Source: Ficedula albicollis
Lineage: Eukaryota; Chordata; Aves; Passeriformes; Muscicapidae
Assembly: GCF_000247815.1 (NCBI RefSeq)
Contig: NW_004775936.1
Span: 253,971 to 317,970, forward strand
Length of the DNA stretch: 64,000 nucleotides
Direction: 5' to 3'
Shown: piece after piece, positions 27,961-42,220 of the stretch
How positions within the stretch are numbered: position 1 is the first letter of the stretch
Layout: each line of letters begins with the position of its first letter
Made by a program: the position numbers and the translations under genes
The notes under the pieces: generated by a model
The model's database searches: none
What the model was told of the DNA's origin: nothing
Seen by the model: the letters and a program-made list of their open reading frames with translations, nothing else

Positions 27961-29164
27961 TATTTGTTAAACTATTTTTGGGCTTATAACAGAAGAGCAC
28001 TAAGGTGAAGTTCATAAATATTCATTGATTAGTCAGCATGTGGATTTTCAGGCAGGGATTTCATATTCAAAGAAACCTCTTATAGTTTCTGACCTGCCAT
28101 AAATATTTCAGACTATGTTGTTCCTGTTGAAGGGAAGGTGGCAGAGTTGCAACCAGCGGTAGAAAGTTCTCTCTGTATTTGGTAGGTTTATTTTCATTCT
28201 ACTGTAAATAATTTCTGACCTCAACATTTTGCAAGGCCAGGACAAATATGAAAAAATTAGATTCCCTGAAAACCCTTAACAATCCTGTGAATGTTCTTCT
28301 GCCAGCAGGCAGAGCTAGAGATATCTTTAGCATCTCTCATGTTGTCATATTCGAAGTAGTTGGTCACCATTGACTGTGTCCATGTGAAAAAATGTTTTTG
28401 AGGTGTACTTTTAAACAGAGATTCCTGTATATGAAAGAAAAGCCATGAGGCTCTGCAATCTGTTTGAATTATGTATGGAGAATACACATAAAAGGCTCAC
28501 AGCTTGTTCTGCGCATAACAGCCTGTGGTGCGTAAGATCACCAGATTCCTTCGCATTGCTGCTCTCTCATCTACCATCTGCAAACAAGGAACTGCAAAGC
28601 TCCATTTCTTCAGCAAACTGGTGCTGTTGGAAGACTTGTGGCACAGAACAGTATAGCTTGATTGGTATTTATTAACTGGTGCTGCATAGATTTAAAGTGG
28701 AAGTGTTTTACAAGTTTACTTAGTCACTGATAGGCAGAGTTTCATAAACAATGAAAGAGACTCAGTCCCATTATTTCACTACTGGTGAGCCTGTTTGTTC
28801 AGCTGGATGCTGTACTGCTGTGTATCTGCAGGTCTGTGAAAATCAGGAAACTTCTACTCAGTGATCCAAGCAAGGGCTAAGGAGTCAAGCTTCAGACATA
28901 GGTTTCAAAAACCTTGCCCTTACAGTACGAAATATGCACTTAGTTTCTTGGCAGGGCTTTATTTTATCTCTGAAATTTAAAAAATACTGTTATTAAAAAT
29001 CAGATTCTGTAAAATGTTGCAAGCTCGTAGAAGAGCCAAATCACTCACACTCCAGTTCCTGTATGGCTCTCAAACCCTCTACTCAGAGTTGTAATTTGTT
29101 CTGTGTCTGCCTGTTCATTTATTCAGAAGATAGGTGTGCATCTAAAGAAATGAATGCATCCTGT
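27961..29164. other. Intron a-b, no gene seen
   Basis: Intronic, AT-rich, with nothing recognised. Confidence 0.5.
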
Positions 29165-29300
29165 CCAAGGCAGATGTGAGCTCTGTGAGAAGTGACCCCT
29201 GAAGACCCCCTAGTCCCACCCACCTGCTCAAAGCTGGGTCAGCTAGAACAAGTCACCCAAGGCCATGTCCAGTTAGGTTTCAAAATCTCCAACCTCAGTA
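29165..29300 (-). mobile_element. CR1 LINE fragment, antisense
   Basis: The + strand reads GACCCCCTAGTCCCACCCAC, then CTCAAAGCTGGGTCAGCTAG, then GGCCATGTCCAGTTAGGTTT, ending in AAAATCTCCAACCTCAG. This order matches the reverse complement of the CR1 segment upstream of the 3' end, as I remember it. It is diverged and fragmentary. Confidence 0.65.
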
Positions 29301-32300
29301 AGGTCTTTGTTACTCTAGTTAAGAACCTTTAAGGTGACTGGGAATTTAAGCCAGAAATGCAAGTGTAAAACTTGAGAAACATGTTGACTGCATTTTGACA
29401 TGTGAACATAATCACTTTTGATTTATGAGCCCTGCTGAGCCTCACTGACTGTATTTGTTTAATTCAGATGCTGAGTAGTTCTCACCAAAGCTGCTCTTGT
29501 CATCCTAATTCATGGAATTATTTCTGATGGCCAGATGCTAAGGAGTTGTAAAAGTGCCTTCTCTTCAACAATTAAAAGGATTGAGCTTCAGAGCAGCCTC
29601 TTGTATGATTAAAAGACTGTGGTTATTACAATGCAGATTCAAAGAATACTTGCTAGTATTTTAAGAATGAAATATTGGCATTGAACTGCACTTGCAGGAC
29701 AGCACATCTGAGCTAACTGTGCCTGAACCAGCTCAGGGAGTTTGGTGCTGTGTCCCAAGGAGCTCAGCCAGGCTGTTCCTGGTGCTGTCCCAAGAGGATG
29801 AAATGACTGGATTTTAGTGAAGAGGATGACAGGATTTCAGTAAAAAACCTTCAGGAGGTGTGCCCTGCTTCTCCTGCTGGTTTTGCTCATTGCAGTGCAA
29901 GTCAAACCAGTGGGATCAATGGGTTCCAAAATCCAAGTAGCAGATGGGTGGAGAGACATAAGGCATTGTTTGGTGAGGAGAGATGTTATATGTGGACACA
30001 GCCAAGGGGAAGTGGAGGTGTAGCTCATCCAACTACTCCTGAACTTTACATGCATTTGATCCCAGCTGGTTTCAGAGGAATTTGTGAGTGCTAGTGCATA
30101 TCAAATATCAGGTCCATTTCCCATCATTAGGGAAGGATAGTCTTGATGGGAGAGATGAATTCATTAGGGAATGGTCACGTACAAACAGTGGTGGCATGGT
30201 TTGGCATTGAAGGGACATGCATCCCTTTAGTTTTACCCAGGAATAACTTGTACCATGCTCCCTAATTAATGTCTTTAGATTGACTCCCTCTCTTTACTAA
30301 GATACAATTGATATGTTCTTTGTTTATCCACCTGGAGGGATTAAACAAAGCATGTACCAGATGAACATGTCTTTATTAGGATTTGATACAAAAAACCTTT
30401 TCTGAAGCACGATTGCCACACAGCAAATTTAATTAGTTTTCACAAATGCTTCCAATTAACACATACAGTGTTTGCTTTTTAGCTACCAAGGAGATTCACT
30501 CACATAGCAAATAAAAAAAAGGAACTCTTGACATAAGCTTTCATGTGCAGCTTAGCAAATAGACTGAGAATAACTTCTTGTTAGGAGCTGGTAGTCTTTT
30601 TGCTTTTCAGAAATTTATTTGCTTTTGCTATAGGTTTGAGCTTTTTGTTCTTCTGGATGGTAGTAGAAATAAAGAAAAAACTCACCTGCCGTGTTTTTCG
30701 AAGAGATGTTAGGAAACCTACTGGTTCGCTGTGTTCTAATCACCCTGATTTGTCTGTGGTGAAAGACAGGAGCATTGACTAGTCTCCAATTTATAGTATT
30801 TGAACTGTGACCACTTTTTGTTTGCCTCTTCAGGCATTTTGTCTTCTTATGTTTATGGCATTTACTGGAGCTACTTATTTTCCTGATTTGAGTTCCCTAA
30901 TTGGAATTGCAGCATGTGGTTCAGGTTCTTCACATTATCTGCTGCTGTTGCTCAGGTAGCAAACCCTGCCAGTTCCTTTGACAACAGCTTTGCAAGCAGC
31001 TCTTCTGAGGCATCTTTAAACCTCTCAGGTAGAAATTCTGTGCAGCATGCAAGTTGCCTGCATTTGATTTTTTGTTTATGTCAAAATTCCTCTGTGGAAA
31101 TTGCTGGATTTTCCTTGTGGTACTGCTATGAAACCAAAATGTTAGTGCTTAACAGACAGGTAGCATTAATTTGTCTTGTTTCCTTAAGCAGAACCTTGCT
31201 TTGAGCATACTGGATCATATATACAGAAGATGTAAGGAAGAAATTAATTGCCCTTTGTTTAGGCCACTTAACATCTCAGTGTGTGTAGGATGACTGTGTT
31301 TGCTATGTAGGGTACAATTTTAACTTAACACAGGGCAGGTTTAGAAAGGGGGGTGATGTGAGAGCCTTGGAGTTGGAGGAGCCACACGCCTCAAGAAGCT
31401 TCGTGCTATTGCTCTGTGGAATAAATGCTGCTCAGGATTTTTAACGTTTGGATATTTATTATAACTCTGAGTTTAGTATTACTAAACATGGAAGCAAGCT
31501 TCTCCTGTGACATAAGAATATTGCTGTATAAACCCTCTGAGGTTAACTGAGATGAATGTTATGTAGGGAAATGAGATCATTACCCAGTCCAAAGTTGTCT
31601 TCAATGCAACATATTGCAGTATACAGACAAGGTAGGAATTTAATGCTCGTAGATGGAGAGAATTTAATAGTGGAATTTCATTACAAATTTAGCTGTTCAG
31701 GAAGCGTTCTTTTGAAGATGCTGAAGGGTTTAAATCTGAGAAGTCAGGCAGTAACTATTCTGAAAAATGTGGATATACTGCTAATCAAATTGCAAATCAT
31801 TGCAAATAAAAATCCAGTCCAAGGAAATTAGCCATTATCTGTGCAAAATCGTTATTCACAGTGGAAGGTCGAAGAGGATTCTGGAAGAATTGGATAGGAG
31901 GTAGTTTCAAGCCTTTGGATATCTGTAATAAATGGAGTCTGGTAGGTTTTGTGCAAAGCTACCGACTACAGCATGGCTGGCTAAATGAGATACAGACAGT
32001 ACTTAATGCTAGCAGTCCTTCTTAGAAAAATGTCCTGGAAAAAAACCTTAAAATTCCCAAGTAATATTTTATATAAATGTCAGGATTCAGAATTTTAATG
32101 TGTATAAAAATAACAACATCAGTAAAAATTAAGCTGGGAGCTCTTATGGAAGTCATTTAAATTTGCTGCATTTATTGAGAAAATGAAGCTGTTGGAATAA
32201 TGTGGTGGGGGAGGGCCTGGATACAAGTCCCCATGTGCATAGTTTTCCACATAAACAATCAGTTTCACACATCCTCAGTTGTCCTTAATGAGCAGTGACT

Positions 32301-35300
32301 GATGGCTCCCAAGAGTCTCTCTGCTTTGACCACAGGTGTTCAAGCCTTGCTTCAGAAGGTAAATTTTCAAGTAAAGGGCTAAAATTAAATGGCAAAAAAA
32401 AAAAAAAAAGAGAAAGGAAACAAACTGAGATTATTGTGAATTTTATCAGAATACAAATGTTGAACAAACCTGGTGTAATATATCTCAATATTTGCAGGAG
32501 TCACTGTAATTCAAGAATATTCTCCTCAACTCTTGTTTGCCTAATACTTAATGGAAAAAAAAAACCAAAAGAGAAGCTTTTTAAATGTTCTTCAGTGAGA
32601 TCTCCCAGGATGTGAGGTGTTGTTTTTGCTGCCAGTCCCGCTTCTGTGCCTTCACCCTCAGCGTGGCAGGAGCAGTGCTGGGTGTCCACGTGTGACCCAT
32701 CCAGAGGAACCTGTGTGATGGCAGCAGCAGCTCCAGAGCTGTGTGCTCCTCCTGCTTCCCCAGCCAGCCCAGCCAGCTCTGCTTCTGCTGACAAAACCAG
32801 GACCTGATCTGCTAGCCCAGCCTGCTCTCCATTGTCCAGAGCAGACTGTCCTTTCCTGAAGCTCCAGCCACAAGTAAAGCAGCAACCTGGAGCAGCCACT
32901 TGAGCTGCTCCCTTGAGTGCAAATCCAGGAACCTTTACTTCAGCACAGTGAAATACATTTCTACTGCCTAAAATGTAAAAAAAAATATTGGCTCTAGTGC
33001 CAATTGCTTCTAGGGAGCAGGAGAGGCAAGGCTGGTGTGTGCTCTTGCATGTGCATGTTTTATGCAGCAAGGTCTCCACTCTGCTGGGAGGCAGACTGCC
33101 GGATTAACATACTCTGGTTTTAAAATAACCCCCTCCCAATTAAGCAGCATTTAACCAAATCTTTCCCATACTGCCATGAGATGCTAACATCAGTGCTGTG
33201 TTGTGAATTGAAAAGCTGTGTTGAATTTTACTACAAGTTACTACTTGGGTTATTTTTAATGCCTAGCCTTTTTTTTTTCTTTCCTCTGAAAACATAAGGA
33301 TGCTGCTGCTGTCCCTCACATGTTTGTCGTGCAAAAAGGCAGGGCATAAACAGCAGTTGTGATATAACAATTAACTCCCAATCATGTCTTTAGAAATAAT
33401 GGATTGATTGTAATTCGGTGCCTACAGAGAAAATTTTTATAATAACTGATTAAAGGCTTGGAATAATTTATTACATGGCGATATATTTAAATATACAAAT
33501 TCTGTGGTATTGTGTTCTTTTAGTTCAGGATTTTTAGGAGGCAGTGGATGATACAGTAATTCCTGGAGATCATTTATGATGGATTTAGAGATTTTCCACA
33601 GCTACCAAATGGCACCATCCCAGCACTGTGTTACTCCTAAGGAGTCAGCAGATATGCTAGGAAAGAAGCAAGCCAGAATTTGTTGCTTTAATTTGAAAAT
33701 GTTCAGAGTTGATTCTTTCAAAAACCAGATGGAAACAAACCCTGTGCCTCCTATAGTATTCAAACCAAATAATTTCTGATTTGAATGGGGGATTTACAGG
33801 CGTGAAAACTACTTGGATTTTATCCATACTTTAGGAAGTTTGAAAAATGAGCAGTTGTAACTTTCAAGTTCTCAAAATTGGCATGAATTAAAAGCCATGA
33901 CTTAGATATCACAGTAGCTGCCTCCCAGGTTGTCCCAAATGAACTTGGCAGCGTGGCTGAGGTGGCATTCCTCGAAGGGCTGTAGGGGAAGTGCACTCTG
34001 GAGGCAGCTCTGTGCTGGCTTGGAATATCATGGGGGTAGGTCCTGCTCCTTCCCTTTATGCCAGGTGAGCAGGATTTGATGGCTGTGCAGGTAATAAATT
34101 GTGTTTGGCAGAATTTTTCAAGACTGTATGATGACATAAGAGGATATGTGAGAGCTGACTGTCAACAGCTGTGATTTTAACTGGCACTTCGTGACATCAT
34201 GTGTGATGTTGCATTTGGGCCCTGGACACACAGCAGTGTTTTCTGAGAAAATTTCATTGACTTCAGTGACTCTAGTATTTTCCATGTAATATTTGTACCT
34301 GCAAGGGGTATTACCTGATTTACTCTGGCTGTATTGCCAGAGCCCTATTAGCTACTAGAATAACAACTAAACTTGCTCATATTGGGATAATTTGCTTTTA
34401 TTTTTATTCTGAGAAACATCAACTGCAGCTCTCCTGATACAAAACCAGGTCCTTTTTGTGAATTAATCCCCTCTGCTGAAAAGAGCCCTCCTGCTCAGGC
34501 AGGCTGTGTTCCTCCCTGCTGGGTTGGGTGCTGTGTTGCTGTTGCTGTGTGAATTACATTCTCCTGCAAGCAGCCTTTGAAAGATAATAGCAGGTCACAC
34601 ACAACATGATCACAGATAGCCAGGAAATCAATCTTTCTGGCTTGGAATATGGGCAGAGCAGTTTGTATCTGATGTGTAGGAGTTGTCTGGTACAGTAAGA
34701 GTCCTTCTGTCAAAATAAAAAGTTACCGAATGTAACTCTACATTTAGCCAAGTTAAAGAAAAAGGCACTGTGAAATGGTGTTACTGCTGTCCTGACCCTG
34801 GAGGATGCTTTCATAGCATCATTGGGTTTTGTGCATGTTGGTTTGCTCCCAGGGAAGGGATTCTACGCAATAAATATAAAGTTAGATTATAATTTCTGAT
34901 ATCAAGTAAGATTTTAATCAAAATTAACCTGACATGCAAGGCTAAGTTCTATTTATTCAAATCAAAACCTTTTAATGCTCTGTGATATTCTTTTAAATAA
35001 CTGTTTAGCAGTGAATATTGATTCATATTGTTTACTTGGACCTGTTTTGAGTAAAGGATTGGATTGCACAGATCCTCTTCCAATAAGTTTTAGTGATTGC
35101 TTCCTGTTTCCTCTTCCTTTTATAGCCCTGTTCTGAGAGAGAGGTTTGATCCAGAGAGGAATATTAACAGCTCTGTTTCATCCAGTTCTGACTGAGTATT
35201 TGCATATTCCATTTTTGATGTAGCTTATGTGACTAATTTCCTCAGAATCCACTCCAGAAATAAAGTAGTTACACTTGGACTAGTGTGTTTTAATTGGCAG

Positions 35301-35962
35301 GGTTTTTTTCCTTATGAATCTGTTATCACAACATGAAGTGCCACACTGTTTCTTGGAGTCATGATTATTTATCAAGTTTACTGTAGAGTGAGCAGCTTGC
35401 TGCATCTTATGGTTATGAAAGTACAGAGGCTTCTAATGGGCTCTTTAGGTTGTATTTTTCTTGATTTATACAATCTGATCTGACTCTGTTCAGGCATTTA
35501 GCTTCTTTCCTGAATAGTGATTTTCCACATACATCCAAAAAATAAATTAGAATTAAATGCTGTATATTGGGGAAAAAAAGTGCCGTTTGGATTACTGGAA
35601 ACAGCTGGGAGTAGAATGCATTTCTCAAGCATTTCTTTTAACATTTAAAGGTCATTTTACAATGAATCCAGGAATGCCAAGGAATGAAATGATGAACTCA
35701 GAATTTTGGCTGAGGTTCTTCCTGCAGTGTGTTATATCAATGTGTCAGCTCTAATGCATGCTCTTGGTTCTTGTTATATGCCTCTCAGTCTACAGCCCCT
35801 TTCTAAAACTATTGTATCCAAATAAACATCAGAAGGGATTCTTGCATCAGATGTGATATGAGTATCTGATTGCAGAGACAGTGCTGATTGCTGCCCTCAT
35901 TGTTGTGTCACGTTATTGTAGCCATGACCCATCCAATAACCCCTGACAGGAAGCAGTGGTGC
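29301..35962. other. Intron a-b, no gene seen
   Basis: Mostly AT-rich. A moderately GC-rich patch at 32620-32930 gives a 192-codon minus-strand ORF (32501-33079) of Ala/Gly-rich composition with no recognised family. An A17 tract lies near 32394-32410. No exon is supported. Confidence 0.5.
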
Positions 35963-36108
35963 CCTGAAGGCTGGGTGGGACAGTGTTCCTGCTGAGATTC
36001 ATTCAAGCATCCAGCAGTCTGTACATCAAGTGGATCCTGAAGGCTGGGTGGGACAGTGTTCCTGCGGAGATTCACTCAAGCATCCAGCAGTCTGTACATC
36101 AAGTGGAA
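35963..36108. repeat. Two-copy tandem duplication, period 73 bp
   Basis: CCTGAAGGCTGGGTGGGACA through GTACATCAAGTGGA occurs at 35963 and again at 36036. The copies differ at only a few bases, for example CTGCTGAG versus CTGCGGAG and ATTCATTC versus ATTCACTC. It is non-coding. Confidence 0.92.
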
Positions 36109-39100
36109 CCATTAAGTTTGTATAATTAGCTCTGCTTTTAAAGAGACTTTGAAATGTAAGCACCTTTCTAGGATTCTGGTATGGCCCTGAAGAGACACAT
36201 GGCAGCAGACTCTGTCCCTCTGGTGACTGGTGGCAGCACTTGGCCAAGACCCTGTCCTGTGTTCAGCTGTGTGTATGTGTTGCACACCTGACTGGCAGTC
36301 TAAGAAAAGACATTTTTTGCCTTTTTATTAGTCCTGCCTTGCCTCCTAAAGAGCTGAAAGGAAATGTGTTTTCTCCTCCTTTGTAAATGCTAACACTTCC
36401 CTTTAGTAAGTTCTGCTGTGTATCAGAGATAAGCACGTGAGTGTCACGTTTTTGGGGGGATGGAGGGACAGTGTTCAGCTCCTTTGGTGCAATGCATATC
36501 TGTTAAGTTTAGCAAGATCCCAGGTAGCAGCTGCCTCTTAATCCTGGCACAGGGATGTGGAAGAGTCCTTGAATCTGTTCTGAATCAGAGCTCTCAGGGC
36601 TCCATATGGGCCACAGCTCAAAATGCAGAATCACAGCCTGGGAAACTGTGTGGTGAGAAATGTCCAGCCCTGGGATTTGGGAGATCCAGGTTCCATTCCT
36701 CCCCTTCTGCAAGTTCTCATCTCACCTTAGAGATTCATCTGGCATCTCAATTTGTGTCTCTGTCTTGCAAAGTGTTGGGAGACTGCTGCTAGAATGTGGG
36801 CTTGGTGATCCTTAAGGTGGGATGCACCTTACATGAATCTTGTGCTGTTTTCAAACAACACTCAATAAATAATAGAAGGGAAATAAAAGAGACTTGCAGC
36901 CCTTGTAATAAAGACATTACCCCAGGAGATTAGTAGTAACAAAAACAACAACTGTAATATTTATATCTTCTGTCTCCCCCTCCTTCATAACACAGTGTTG
37001 ACCTGTCAGAGTTTCCAAAAGATAATTTTCATAGTTCTTTCCATACTTTGGGGATTTATTAAGACACAGCAATATTTCTATGTAGGAATTAATGATCTTA
37101 AGTGTGGTATCCCATTTTCATGGCTGGGATTGGAAATACACATCATTTAGGAAAAAAACAAAATGAACCTAAGTAGTGAACATGTCTGCTAGATGGCTCA
37201 TGGAAGAGTTGCTGGCACAGAATTCTTCTACAAAGCCTGTTTTTTGTTGGAAGCTGTTTAATTGCTGTTTTGAAGTGGATTTATTTGCTGTATGTTGTCC
37301 TTTTGCTGTAGGATTCCCAGGACCTCACACAAGGATTCAGTGAAATGCCCACCTGAGCTCCTTCCCTGCAGAGAGAAGATGTTTGTGAAGGAGTGAGAAT
37401 GGATCAAAGCACCCCTACTAAACCCCTTGAAAACTTCCCTTTCCTCTGAATAGGTTCTCCTGGGCAATTAAATGAATGTGTGTGTAGGCTTTAAGAGGGG
37501 AAATGCATTTCTTTTCCCTGCCTTTACCGTGGGAGAAGGGTGTTGTTCATGTGCTAGAGAAGGCCTTGGCTTGTAATCCAAGATGTGAGCTGGAATAGAT
37601 GTTGTAGGCAATTTATCTTAATAGACCTGAGGAGGTCTGACAGCAGCTGGGACTTTGGCTCGCTGAATGCAGAGGTGGTGAGTGTGAAAGTTCATTCCAC
37701 TCTCTATCTTTACATGTGGATAGCTTGAACTTCTGAGATTAGACTATGCATCTCTCTCAGCAGTGCAAGTCAGCTGTGGGAGTGCAGGAGAAGGATTCCA
37801 CTGCTTTTTTGTTTCTGATGTGTGTCCAGATCAATTCCTTGCATCATGTTGGTAATTTCCCCTGGGTGGTTTATCTATTACCAGATAACAGAGGGCTATT
37901 AAATACGTGTGCACAGCAGGCCCTCCTTATCTGCTGGAGCATTGTTACCCTCTGCTGCAGACATTCTCTGTACACATGTGCATTACAAATGACATGCCTC
38001 TGTCTGGTTATAAATATTTTCCATTTGGAATTATCTGCTTCTGGTACAGAGATGAGAGGTGATCACTTGAGCATGAAAGATAAGGAACCAGTGGTAAGAA
38101 AAATAAAAATGATGAAGCACTGAGCTGCATACGAAATAAGTGACATCATGCACATATCCTATTAGATAAAGTGCAGCAAAACAGTTTCTCTTCTATGCCT
38201 AGCTGCTGCCGTGAATTCAGGTTATTACATGAATTCAGGTTGGTTGCCTACAGAGGGACTTAGGGGGAAGAGAGGAGAGGTTTTGCAGCAAACCTGCTAT
38301 AATAGGCTTGCTTTATTTGCCAGAAAGTGAGTTAGCCATGCTAATACATGTTGAAGTTGAAAGGCAGCTCTTCCTGTTCCTAAGACTTAGAGCCAAAAAC
38401 AGTTGGGTAAACAAGATGGAAAAATCTTGATTTAAAATTATTTGGCCTTGTGCACATTCTGTGGTTTTGCCACTTTGCTGGTCTTTCATGCAGAAGTAAG
38501 ATGTACCTGATGAGACAGATGTTCCCAGGGCAGCAGCCCTTGTGGTGAGATGATTCTTGAGCTGTGCCAGGTGGCTGTTGTGCCTTCCTGCAGGGCAGTG
38601 GCTCCTGTTGTGACCTGCACAGGGAATTCAGGAAGGCTCTGGGATCCTGGCCAGAAGCAAGCTGACCACTGGTTCCTTGGCTCCAAATGCAGCCATAAGC
38701 TCCTGCTGTACTCTTGCAAATGCTATATTGATTTGCCTTTAAAAGTATCCTTTGTGATCCAAGGAAATATCTGACGCTTTTACTTACCTGGAGACCAGAG
38801 TGTGCCTTCTAGGCAGCTCAGTGAGCACAGAGATAAAATAATGAATTGGCAGGGTTTTAACCCTTTCATATAACGTGTCAATCCACTGTTTTTGGCACAA
38901 GGAGGCCAATTGTTAATTTAAACCTAGTTCTGTATTGAAAAGTAATTCTTTCCCTTTGCAGTAAAAGAAGTCATGTTGCTGCCAAGGCCAGGATAAAGAG
39001 GGACATGGTAATTCCTGGGCCTTTGACGTGGAAGTATTTCCCTAAAGGAGAAGCACAAGGTTTGCAGAAGTGGCAGTGATGTGCAGCATGCATTGCTGGG

Positions 39101-42100
39101 CCAAAGTCAGCAGGGACTCCTAGGCTTTAGAAAATGCACAGTGTTATGAGTGTTATTTTATTTATATATTTATTATTTTAGCTCTGTTGGCAAACTTACA
39201 GCTGAGAAAAAGGTCAGTGAAATGCATGTCTCAGGCAAGCATAGTGTGGGGCTTCATAAACGGGGTTGTTCTGAGAGATGCAAGCTCATTCAAGTATGGG
39301 AGTATGTTAAAGTGTGAAAGTTACTGAAAGTTAGGTTTAAGTCGCTGTTCTTAGAGCTCCTTCTCCATGAGTGTGCAGCAGTAACTTGCTATTTATGGCA
39401 GGGCTGTTCGTATCAATGATTTGAAATGAGAAGTCTGGGGGCAGACCCCAGCTGCTGTGGGACACTGCTGTAAGGGGCTGAGGCTTACAAAAGGTAACTC
39501 ACTTCATGCAGCTGGATGAAAAGCATGATCTGTAGATGCTTTTCCTTTCAAGAAATGGGCTGGCTGATGCCTTCTGACCCCCCATGTTCTTTGCCCCATC
39601 CTGTCCAGTTTCTGCCGTTTCCTAAGAAGGCAGAGTTGTGTGAATCCTTCAGCACTGCTTTGTCATACTGAGTAGGGGAACTTGACAAACAAAATCTTTG
39701 TCAATTTGTTAAAAATAAACAAACAACCTCTTAGAAGAGTTTGAACTTAATTATGTTAATATTAAACATAATTATGGCACGCTAATTATGTTTTCTACAT
39801 TTGTGAGGAGAGTTGTGCTGTGCTCTCCAGACATCTGTACCATATAGAGACAGGTGGCAGGGTGCAACATTTCCAAGTGCCATTTTCCCACTCCATATAT
39901 GGCTGCTCTTTCATTCCAACTGCAGAGCCTCATTCAGCTTAGTCAAATTGAGTCCTTATTTGAGAGATTCTGCGCTGAAAGGCACATGCATCTCTCTTTG
40001 TAAGCCTGTTTGTTTCCATAATTAGACTCTGAATCAACAGTGTATTGAAGATGACACATTTGCTTATTCCCTGTCTTCTCCTTATGGTGGCATAAAGCTA
40101 TGAAGCACAATAATTAATGAAAAAGACTGTTTATTATTCAGGCAACATATCTTGAAGTGGAAAAAGAAAAGAGCATGGGTTAAAATGATTTTGCTGAAGA
40201 CCATCAGTGCCATAGCAAAGTGTGTGAATAGTTCTGGGGGGAGTGCCCCATCATTCAGGCTGGTTGGGCTGGGTGCTCTAAAACTGTCAAATATCATTGA
40301 ACTCAGATTTCTCATGTGAAACTCAGGAAGACATGGAATGCACGGGGAAAAAACTGACTCAACTCTTTTGCTAGGGCATCTTTGAAGTGTTTTCCAGAAT
40401 TGTGACTTTCTTTGAGAAAATTGAGACTTCTCTGTCTCATGGCTGAGTGAAAATTATCTATTTTTTTTCATTGCCTTATCTTCTCTTCTGGGAAAATCTG
40501 CCCAATAGGACCTGTAAGACGAAGGGTGCACATAATGCTCTGCTCAGCACTCTGCCTTTGCAGAGCAAAGCCGATCTGTTTTAAATAACAAAGACCAGAA
40601 AATGCCTGACTGCAAAATCCTGCTCCGTCTCCTGAGCACAAGCCATGGTAAGTCACTGCTCGTGGGCCAGTGTTGGAGATGAAGGGAAAAGCAGCAGTTT
40701 CCTCAAGCACCTGAGGTGATGCTGAAGCCCAGGGGATGGTTCCTTCGTGCTGACTGACCATGGGTGAGCCTCCAGAGTTCCCCTGAGATGCTCTCAGGCC
40801 ATTCCCTTCATTTGCAAAGAGCTGCAGTGTAATCAGAAAATAAGAAGCATGCACTGCCTGATAAATGTCACAGCTCTAATGTGCAGCTGAAGTCATGCTG
40901 GTGGCAAGCCAAGGTTGGGGTTCTGTTCCATTTCCATCTCTTTCCATTCTACATCTAGCTATGGAATAGATTTTGTGTTTACTCAAGCTTCTAAAGTCAG
41001 TCCACATTAGGAAAAGTGTAAGGCAGAAGTAAGAATAGCCCACTTACTGAAATGGAGTGACTGAGGGAACAATGACTGTCAAGGCTACTGGTTTTCAAGT
41101 CCTTGACTAGAGCCTGCTTTTCTTTCACGCATTTTATCCTCAGTGATGATGCTGCATTGTTGTGGAAAACAAAGCCTCCTGCTATTGCAAAGCTGGGAGC
41201 AGCCACTTAAAACAAGAACAAAGCTTTGATCTTCGTGTTTTGATATTCACCATCTGCAGTGGTGCATGTTGGGAACAGAGAATAGGTTTGTACTATTTTT
41301 AGGTGCATAGAATTAGAATAACAGAAATGTCTCCTTTTCAATTTAACGTGCTGTTAGCTAGTGGTTGGTTTGATAGTTCTGTGCTTGCTACAAATCCCTG
41401 CGTGTTGGGGGAGAGCATTAAGAACATGTGGTTTGGCACAAGCATGATAGAAATTAATGTGGTTTTTTTTTACTTCATAAAGGAGAAAAAGTGTATTGAT
41501 CAATAAGCAAGCCTAATACAAAATAGAGGAGTGCTCTGTGCTGTGTAAGTGGCTCATATTGTTTATTCCAGGCAGTCACAGACAAACAAATTGAATACAT
41601 ATTGGCAATGCAATGTTGAAAATTCTGGGAATATATCCAGTCAATTCCTAAAATATTGCTCCAGTTCAGATGTTGTGATGGACATGACCAGCAGACCATG
41701 TCTTTTAATTCTTGTTTTAATGAAAACCTGTAAGAATCAGGATTTTTCTGTGATGTTCTCTCATTTAATGCAGTTCATAGGCACAAAGGTACGTGGCATG
41801 CCCAGTCCTGCATGGTCTGAGGAACCAGCAGCATCACAGCTGCTGGCTGTCCAAGAGCCTTTACAAACAGGGAGGAGTTTCAGGAGACTTTGTGCTTTGT
41901 GAGCTCTGTTCCTCTGTCAGCTCAAGAGAGGAAACACCCACCTCCTTTCCAAGGATGAACGTTTAATGTGGCCCATAAAGTGTGCTTGCTTTTAGTTTTC
42001 TGTGCCATTACCTGTTCCAGCATGCCTGCTGTCCACATCTGTTTGAGGTGACCAGCTCCCAGAGTGGAAGGATGATGGTCTGAGAAGCTGCCTGGGCTTC

Positions 42101-42124
42101 ATGCAGGGCATGAGCCCAAAGTTC
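36109..42124. other. Intron a-b, no gene seen
   Basis: Intronic sequence with short unrelated ORFs. A perfect direct repeat TGAATTCAGGTT occurs twice near 38212-38240. No gene, and no clear mobile element, was recognised. Confidence 0.5.
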
Positions 42125-42220
42125 CCATGGGAATGTGCCTGAGAGGGCTGTCCAAACACTCCCTGAACTCAGGCAGGTTCTGTGCTGTGACCACTTCCCC
42201 AGGGAACCTGTGGCTTGCCC
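42125..42220 (-). mobile_element. CR1 LINE fragment, antisense
   Basis: The + strand reads CTGTCCAAACACTCCCTGAA, then CTCAGGCAGGTTCTGTGCTG, then TGACCACTTCCCCAGGGAAC. This matches the reverse complement of the CR1 stretch around its CCCAGGGAAGTGGT block, which is seen in sense near 47290-47310 in this same window. It is a diverged remnant. Confidence 0.7.

Noticed and set aside
32501..33079. 192-codon minus-strand ORF, Ala/Gly-rich
   Set aside because: No recognised family, no splice or promoter context; probably a by-product of a GC-richer patch.
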